A stretch of DNA of 64,000 nucleotides. Origin: Planctomycetota bacterium (GTDB lineage: Bacteria > Planctomycetota > UBA1135 > JACQFD01). The stretch is from contig JACQFD010000021.1 in the NCBI GenBank assembly GCA_016200225.1, forward strand, positions 248,001-312,000, in the 5' to 3' direction. The translations under genes were made by a program, and so were the position numbers. The notes under the pieces are model-generated. The model ran no database searches. It was not told the origin of the DNA and saw only the letters and a program-made list of their open reading frames with translations. This document shows, in pieces, positions 58,849 to 64,000 of the stretch (its first letter is position 1; each line of letters opens with the position of its first letter).

Positions 58849-60213
58849 TTGAAATTCACCGACGAGATCGCCGAGGAGATCAAGGCCGCCGCCGGCAAAA
58901 CGGGCCTCGCGCGCGTCACGCCCGACCGGCGCATTTTGCACGCGGCGCCCGTGACGAACGAAGGCGCCGCACTGATTCTTAAGATCGCGACGCGCGAGCG
59001 AATTGTAGTCAGAACGCGGCTGTTTCCATACGGAGCCGAGGAGTCGGCGCAATTTCATTATCGAGTCATTCAGCTCGATCTGTCGCGGCTCGCGGGCGTT
59101 ATCGAATATTCGCCGGAGGATTTTACAATTCATGTGCGCGCCGGAACGCCGCTCCGCGCAATTCAGGAGGCCGCCGCGGCCGCGTCGCAGTGGCTACCGG
59201 TCGATCCGCCCGCCGACAACGCGCTCTCGATCGGCGAAGTGATTGCTAAGAATGAAGCCGGGCCGCGGCGCACCGGCTACGGCCCGATCCGCGATCATTT
59301 ATTGGGCGCCGTGATCGCGACGCCGAACGGTAATATATTAAAAACCGGCGGGGCGGTCGTGAAATCGGCGACGGGATACGATCTCCACCGTTTACAAGCC
59401 GGCGCGCTCGAATCGCTCGCCGTCGGATTGGAATATATATTAAGATTGCGAGCGAAGCCCGAAGCCGCGGCCACGATCGCGGTCGAATGCCAGGACCGCG
59501 GAACGGCGATCGAAAAGGCGCTCCGCGTCCGCGATCTCATCGACCACCCCGCCGCGTTATTTATTATTAGCGATCTCGTCGGCCCGACGCGCGTCGTCGT
59601 TCGTTATGAAGGATCGCAGGCCGCGGTCGACGTCGCGACCGAACGCGCGCGGCCCGTACTCGGGCCGAACCGCGTCGAACCCGCGGAGGGCGACAAACTA
59701 CTGATGGCCGCGCGCGACGGCGGCCTCGAACCGGGATTCAGGACGCCGGGACGTTCGCCGATAACATTAAGAATCGGATCGCGGCCGTCGCGGATCCAAC
59801 TGGCGCTGCACGCCGTAACATTAGTCATGGAGAAAGTTCATAAACCCGTCGCCGCGTGCATTCATCCCTCGATCGGCGTCGCCGATTTATGGATTCCGAA
59901 ACCCGAAAACGCCGATCCGAGGCAAATATTAAATGAAGCGCGCGCGGAATTAATGAAACTCGGGGGCGGATTCGCGCGGTTGCGCCGGCCGTTCGAAACC
60001 CACGGCGGCGAACCGCAGCCGTCGTGGCCCGATTCGGCCGCGTACGCCGTGATGGCAAGACTAAAACAATCCTCCGATCCGTTACAAATACTGAATCCCG
60101 GCGTGCTGCCGTTTCCCGCGCCCGCGGACGCATTCGCGCCCGACGTGCCGCCGCCCGAGCAGGCGCCCGCTGCGAGGCCATCCGGGGCGTCCGCGCAACC
60201 GGCGGGTCATTAA
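58849..60213 (+). CDS. glcE: Glycolate oxidase FAD-binding subunit GlcE
   Basis: A 454-residue protein with TTG start 58849, 36 bases after glcD. It has one FAD-binding PCMH domain (about 30-215) with VRAGTPLRAIQEAAAAASQW and GGAVVKSATGYDLHRLQAGA, and a truncated C-terminal cap, as in GlcE. The tail after residue 415 is Pro/Ala-rich. GlcE is the smaller flavin subunit needed for glycolate oxidase assembly. The start codon is less certain than the product. Confidence 0.92.
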   Translation: MKFTDEIAEEIKAAAGKTGLARVTPDRRILHAAPVTNEGAALILKIATRERIVVRTRLFPYGAEESAQFHYRVIQLDLSRLAGVIEYSPEDFTIHVRAGTPLRAIQEAAAAASQWLPVDPPADNALSIGEVIAKNEAGPRRTGYGPIRDHLLGAVIATPNGNILKTGGAVVKSATGYDLHRLQAGALESLAVGLEYILRLRAKPEAAATIAVECQDRGTAIEKALRVRDLIDHPAALFIISDLVGPTRVVVRYEGSQAAVDVATERARPVLGPNRVEPAEGDKLLMAARDGGLEPGFRTPGRSPITLRIGSRPSRIQLALHAVTLVMEKVHKPVAACIHPSIGVADLWIPKPENADPRQILNEARAELMKLGGGFARLRRPFETHGGEPQPSWPDSAAYAVMARLKQSSDPLQILNPGVLPFPAPADAFAPDVPPPEQAPAARPSGASAQPAGH

Positions 60214-60261
60214 TATTTACAATACATTTTATAATTAAATACCGCGACGAGGCCGACCTAC

Positions 60262-61572
60262 GTGACAGAACCCGCCGTCCTTCCGAAAGATCCGTGCGCC
60301 GATTTCGCGTCCGCCGAGGGACGCGCACATTTCGCGCGGTCGCTCGACTGCGTCCACTGCGGCCTCTGCCTTCCGGTCTGCCCAACATATCAATTAACCG
60401 GCAACGAAGCGAGCTCGCCGCGCGGGCGAATTTATATGATGCGCGCCGTCGCCGACGGGCGGATATCGGCCGAACCCGGATCGACGTACGACAATGAACT
60501 TCATTTTTGTTTAGTTTGCCGCGCCTGCGAGACCGTCTGTCCGAGCGGCGTCCAGATGGAGGCGCTCGTCGAACATGCACGATGCGAAATGAATAAAAAA
60601 ACGGGTCCGCCGTCGCGCGCGCGCCGTTTTTTATTAAGAACCGTCCTCCCCGACCGCAAATGGCTGCGGCGCGCGGCCGACGCGACCGCAATTTATTCAA
60701 AAACGCCGATCGGTAAGATCTTAAGAAAACTCGGAATCGTGGATTGGTTATTTCCCGGAGCGACGGCGCGCGAAGCGCTCATGCCGCACGTACCGAAGCG
60801 CGAACACCGGCGGGACCTTCCGGCGCTGCTGCCGCCGGTAGGCGAAAAGCGCGGACGCGTCGCGTTTCAGGAAGGTTGCGTCGCGTCGCAATTATTACAA
60901 GATATTAACGAAGCCACTGTGCGCGTTCTCACACGCAACGGATGGGAAGTTTCATTATGGAAGAATCCCTCCTGCTGCGGCGCGCTGCACGCGCATGCCG
61001 GCGATCTCGAATTCGCGCGGGAATTGGCGAAAAAGAATATTGAAGAATTCGAAAAAACGAAAGCGGACTTCTTTATATTAAATTCCGCCGGCTGCGGATC
61101 GCATATTAAGAATTACGCGCGCCTTCTCGAAGTCGAGACGGGCTGGTTGCATCGCGCGAAGGAAATCGCCGCGAAAACGCGCGACATCGGCGAATTCCTC
61201 GTTGAGACCGGCTACAAACCGCGCAACGGGCCGCGCGCGCTGCGCGTCGCTTACGATGAACCGTGCCATCTCGTGCACGGACAGCGCGTCAGCGCGCAGC
61301 CCAAACAATTGTTACAATCGATTCCGGGACTGCAGCTCGTGCCACTCGCGGGCGCGACCGATTGTTGCGGCGCGGCGGGATTATATTCATTGGAACGGAC
61401 CACCGATTCGATGGCAATTCTCGACGGCAAAATGCAACAGATCCGCGCGAGCGGATGCGAGGTGCTCGCCACCGGAAACCCGGGTTGCATATTACAATAC
61501 CGCCTCGGCGCGCGGCGCGCGGGAATGAACTTACAAATCATGCATCCGATACAATTGCTCGACGAAGGCTAA
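60262..61572 (+). CDS. glcF: Glycolate oxidase iron-sulfur subunit GlcF
   Basis: A 436-residue protein, GTG start 60262. Two ferredoxin motifs, CVHCGLCLPVCPTY (about 30-43) and CLVCRACETVCPSG (about 84-97), bind 4Fe-4S clusters. The C-terminal half has two CCG domains with NPSCCGALHAHAGD and TDCCGAAGLYS. It transfers electrons from GlcD/E to quinone at the membrane. It closes the glcDEF operon. Confidence 0.96.
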   Translation: MTEPAVLPKDPCADFASAEGRAHFARSLDCVHCGLCLPVCPTYQLTGNEASSPRGRIYMMRAVADGRISAEPGSTYDNELHFCLVCRACETVCPSGVQMEALVEHARCEMNKKTGPPSRARRFLLRTVLPDRKWLRRAADATAIYSKTPIGKILRKLGIVDWLFPGATAREALMPHVPKREHRRDLPALLPPVGEKRGRVAFQEGCVASQLLQDINEATVRVLTRNGWEVSLWKNPSCCGALHAHAGDLEFARELAKKNIEEFEKTKADFFILNSAGCGSHIKNYARLLEVETGWLHRAKEIAAKTRDIGEFLVETGYKPRNGPRALRVAYDEPCHLVHGQRVSAQPKQLLQSIPGLQLVPLAGATDCCGAAGLYSLERTTDSMAILDGKMQQIRASGCEVLATGNPGCILQYRLGARRAGMNLQIMHPIQLLDEG

Positions 61573-61627
61573 CATTGGATACGATGGGCGCGAAGCCGGG
61601 AAAAAGTAAATACCCATTAATTTATAT

Positions 61628-62764
61628 TTACTGAATTTCGCGCAGGCGCGGGCCGTGGTCGCGCAACCGGTCGGCGAGCCCGCGCCGCGTGGAACGCCAC
61701 GGGTCGGCGAGGCGAGCCGAATCCGCGACGGCTCGCACAATGACGCGAATCAGTCCGTCGAGATCCGATTTTGATACAAATTCGGGGGCGAGGCCGGTTG
61801 TAATATCCTCGGGGTCGGGATCGGGAACATTATGATAATTTCCGAGCGCGAGGCACAGCGCTCCGGCGCGCCGGCCGTCGAGTTGATAGGCCGTCGATTC
61901 GCAGGCGCCGCCCTGCATCAGGCGCCGTTGATACTGAAATTTCGGATCGTCTTTTTTGATAGATTCCGCGCAGTCGCGCAGAAATGCCGTCACTTCCGGA
62001 TCGAATGTTGCAATTCGGTCGCCGACGCGGACGATCGGACCGTCGCCGATGACGGCATTTCCTCCCCGAGCGGCGGAACATTCCAATCCCACGATCGGTA
62101 GTTTCGCGGGAATCGAGCGATTCTTTAACATTGCAAGCGCGCCGACGAATCCCGTCTCCTCCGCGCGCGTGAACGCGGCCATGAAACTACAACTATGATT
62201 TGTATGAATTGCCTCCTCGATCGCGACAAGTATTGAAATGGCGCCGAGCAGATCGTCGCAGACGCGGCCGACAATGCGGTCGCCGTCGTATTCGAGCGGC
62301 GGAAAATCGAACATGGCGAATTCGCCCGGGGAAGGCGCTCCCTCCCCGCGCGAAAGCGCCGTCAACACGCGGCCGCCGGTCTCGTTTACTTTAATAATCG
62401 TTCCGCGGCCGGCCGGCTCGCCATTTTTCTTAAAATAACAGATCTTTTCGTTCGCGAGGCGCGCCGACGGCCAGACACGGCCGAGCAGTTCCCATTTGCC
62501 GTCGGGTCCGGGCACGAGGCCCGGATGATCGAGGTGCGCGGTAAAAGCGATTGTCGGTTTGCGCGCGCCGCCGCGGCGTCCGCGAACGGAAAATATACGA
62601 TTTCCGGCCCTGTCGATTTGTAATTGAATATTTTTCCGGCGATCCTTCGCAAAAGTATCGATTGCGGCGAGCACGGCGGATTCGCGGTAAGGCGCCGTCG
62701 GATTGCTTAGAATAAAATGCAATACGTGATCCGTAAATTCTTCGCGGTCGAACGATGGCTTCAT
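61628..62764 (-). CDS. M42/M20-type metallopeptidase
   Basis: A 378-residue di-zinc exopeptidase-like protein. The metal ligand motif FTAHLDHPGLV (about 72-82), the VCDDLLGAI segment and the catalytic Glu pair in RAEETGFVGA (about 203-212) are in the order of M42 glutamyl aminopeptidase/deblocking enzymes. A late GNYHNVPDPDPE segment gives the last ligand. It is convergent with glcF, with 55 bases between; a weak AGTAAATA/TATTTACT inverted repeat (61605-61632) sits there. Confidence 0.85.
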   Translation of the reverse strand: MKPSFDREEFTDHVLHFILSNPTAPYRESAVLAAIDTFAKDRRKNIQLQIDRAGNRIFSVRGRRGGARKPTIAFTAHLDHPGLVPGPDGKWELLGRVWPSARLANEKICYFKKNGEPAGRGTIIKVNETGGRVLTALSRGEGAPSPGEFAMFDFPPLEYDGDRIVGRVCDDLLGAISILVAIEEAIHTNHSCSFMAAFTRAEETGFVGALAMLKNRSIPAKLPIVGLECSAARGGNAVIGDGPIVRVGDRIATFDPEVTAFLRDCAESIKKDDPKFQYQRRLMQGGACESTAYQLDGRRAGALCLALGNYHNVPDPDPEDITTGLAPEFVSKSDLDGLIRVIVRAVADSARLADPWRSTRRGLADRLRDHGPRLREIQ

Positions 62765-62785
62765 GGAAAATGAATAATTATTAAT

Positions 62786-63697
62786 TTAAATTATAGAAGA
62801 CTGTCGGGAATCGGGCATTCTCGGCCGAATTTCGAAAGCGTCGCCAACCGTCCAATGCGGAACGCCCACGCCCGAGTCAAGGTGCCGGACCGTCGCGCGC
62901 GCGACGCCGTCCGAACATTGTAATTCGACAAAATGAAGATGCGACATCGCCGACGCGTCGAACGCGGGCGTGTGCCGCCAATATTTATGATCCGCCGGAA
63001 ACCGGTGCGCGTGCGCGCCGCCGCCGCCGGTTATTATAACAGATACCGAATCGAACCAGAATCGTTCGTACGCGTGGACGTGGCCGCAGAAAATCGCGCC
63101 GAGTTTGCGCGATTGCCGGAGGCGCGGCAGAAACGAGCGTCCGGAGAACCGGTCGTCGCCATAGGCCGTCGAATTTGTAAACGGCGCGTGATGCCACGCG
63201 GCAATTACTAATGTTATTTTCGGATCCGCGTCCGCGGCGGCGACGGCGCCCTCGATAAAACGCTCCTGTTCGTCGATCTCGGCCGCGGTCAGCGCGTTTG
63301 CGTTGGAATCGAGCAGCAGGATTCTGATATATTGAATATCGCGCGCGCCCCATCGTTTATTTGTACTTCTGGGAAACCGCTCGAGAAAGCGCCGCATGCG
63401 CATTTCCGGTTTCGCGGCTCTCGGGAACAATCCGTATGTTTCGTGATTGCCCGGGACGGCCTCGAACGCGCTTTTGTTATTATAAATGATCGCGGCGTCG
63501 CGGTCGAACGCGCGCCACGACGATTCGAAGGCGTGCGGAACGAGGTCGCCGGTGTCGAGAATGAGATCGGGACGCGCCGCGGCGGCGGCTTCGAATATCC
63601 GGCGGCGCGCCGATTCGTTTCGCGAACGGGGATCGAACCAAAGCGGCCGCCGGTGATCGCCGAATACGATAATTCGAATTGCTTCGTTCGCGGCCAT
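62786..63697 (-). CDS. Calcineurin-like metallophosphoesterase
   Basis: A 303-residue protein with the metallophosphatase signature: FGDHRRP (first Asp, His), DTGDLV (GD), PGNHET (GNHE), WHHAPF and GHVHAYER (GHxH). These bind a di-metal centre hydrolysing phosphoesters, as in purple acid phosphatase-like proteins. No signal peptide is seen, so it is probably cytosolic. It lies 21 bases upstream of the peptidase gene on the same strand. The natural substrate is unknown. Confidence 0.92.
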   Translation of the reverse strand: MAANEAIRIIVFGDHRRPLWFDPRSRNESARRRIFEAAAAARPDLILDTGDLVPHAFESSWRAFDRDAAIIYNNKSAFEAVPGNHETYGLFPRAAKPEMRMRRFLERFPRSTNKRWGARDIQYIRILLLDSNANALTAAEIDEQERFIEGAVAAADADPKITLVIAAWHHAPFTNSTAYGDDRFSGRSFLPRLRQSRKLGAIFCGHVHAYERFWFDSVSVIITGGGGAHAHRFPADHKYWRHTPAFDASAMSHLHFVELQCSDGVARATVRHLDSGVGVPHWTVGDAFEIRPRMPDSRQSSII

Positions 63698-63754
63698 CGG
63701 AAATTGAACTATATTACGACTCGCGCGCAGCGGCCGGAATTGTTAATGATCAAT

Positions 63755-64000
63755 TTATAATTTAAACAAGCGCGCGGCGTTTTTGTAAAGTACACTTTCC
63801 CGAACGTCTTCCGCGAGCGGCAGCGCGCGAAAAGCGGACACGTTCGCGGCGATGTCGCGCACGCCCGGACTCGGCCAGTCGGTTCCGAATAAAATCTTTT
63901 CGGAGAGTTCCGAAAACCGCGGAAAATATTCGAGCAGCGTCTTCGGCGGGATCCCGGAGCAATCGGCCCAAAGATTTTTGTGCCTTCTTAATAAAAAAAA
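63755..64000 (-). CDS. Amidohydrolase (TIM-barrel), 3' part; start beyond the window
   Basis: The minus-strand frame is open to the right edge and has no start codon inside the window. The 81 visible residues, read towards the stop at 63755, are LLRRHKNLWADCSGIPP..., then KILFGTDWPSPG near the middle and LYKNAARLFKL at the end. This is the C-terminal end of an Amidohydro_2 family protein (ACMSD/4-oxalomesaconate hydratase-like), whose FGTDWP motif carries the metal-site Asp. Substrate cannot be told. It is on the same strand as the phosphoesterase, 57 bases upstream of it. Confidence 0.85.
   Translation of the reverse strand, partial: FFLLRRHKNLWADCSGIPPKTLLEYFPRFSELSEKILFGTDWPSPGVRDIAANVSAFRALPLAEDVRESVLYKNAARLFKL

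Noticed and set aside
61605..61632. AGTAAATA/TATTTACT inverted repeat between glcF and the peptidase gene as a terminator
   Set aside because: The stem is A/T-rich and weak with a 12-base loop, so termination cannot be claimed.
63762..63971. A 69-codon minus-strand frame with an internal ATG at the right edge
   Set aside because: A different minus frame over the same bases encodes the clear amidohydrolase C-terminus, including FGTDWP.

Overview
The window reads as the chromosome of a Gram-negative bacterium with moderately high GC. Lipobox lipoproteins, a T3SS inner-membrane apparatus, FG-GAP/ASPIC plus dockerin surface proteins, two GH57 enzymes and kinase-rich signalling suggest a PVC-type lineage or a neighbouring poorly cultured phylum. 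No rRNA or marker gene is present, so the phylum is inference. No tRNA, rRNA, IS element or CRISPR array was seen. The genome is gene-dense: no gap exceeds about 300 bases.

Layout. (1) 1-11200, housekeeping and accessory genes: a cut membrane protein, an M48 lipoprotein, glycogen synthase GlgA, a GT-C-type membrane protein, a VapBC-like toxin-antitoxin pair, an M4-like secreted metalloprotease, an M20 peptidase and the first of five SGNH-like proteins. (2) 11204-43349, a non-flagellar type III secretion island of about 32 kb. Its left arm (minus strand) runs V, a duplicated TPR lipoprotein, then E-like, F-like, G-like, a gene in the H position, I, J, K-like, L and N. This matches the Yersinia yscEFGHIJKL order. 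Its right arm (minus strand) runs O, P-like, Q, a FliO-like gene, R, S, T, U. Between the arms lie a FliA-like sigma factor with an FHA-TM partner, two orphan proteins that look secreted, a giant three-kinase-fold receptor, a coiled-coil lipoprotein, a 1129-aa zinc-ribbon orphan, and a protein joining a GDPH-type (MIIA/DUF1521- or VWD-like) domain to a needle-like C-terminus. Secretin (SctC), SctD and gatekeeper (SctW) are not in the window. (3) 43485-64000: four more SGNH-like proteins in two tandem pairs, a glycogen/alpha-glucan set (GH57 branching-type enzyme, GlgC, GH57/DUF3536), an FG-GAP/ASPIC/dockerin protein, the glycolate oxidase operon glcDEF, an M42-type peptidase, a metallophosphoesterase and the 3' part of an amidohydrolase.

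How it fits together. The most striking signal is a repeated two-box element, RCGCAACR-N15/16-CGANAAR. It lies 50-85 bases before six T3SS-island genes: SctV, the needle-like protein, the H-position gene, the two orphan secreted-type proteins and the GDPH-needle protein. I read it as the promoter of a T3SS regulon, probably used by the FliA-like sigma factor encoded in the middle of the island. The downstream box resembles the sigma-28 -10 element. The six genes would then define the apparatus/secretome regulon of a divergent T3SS whose substrates have not, to my knowledge, been described.
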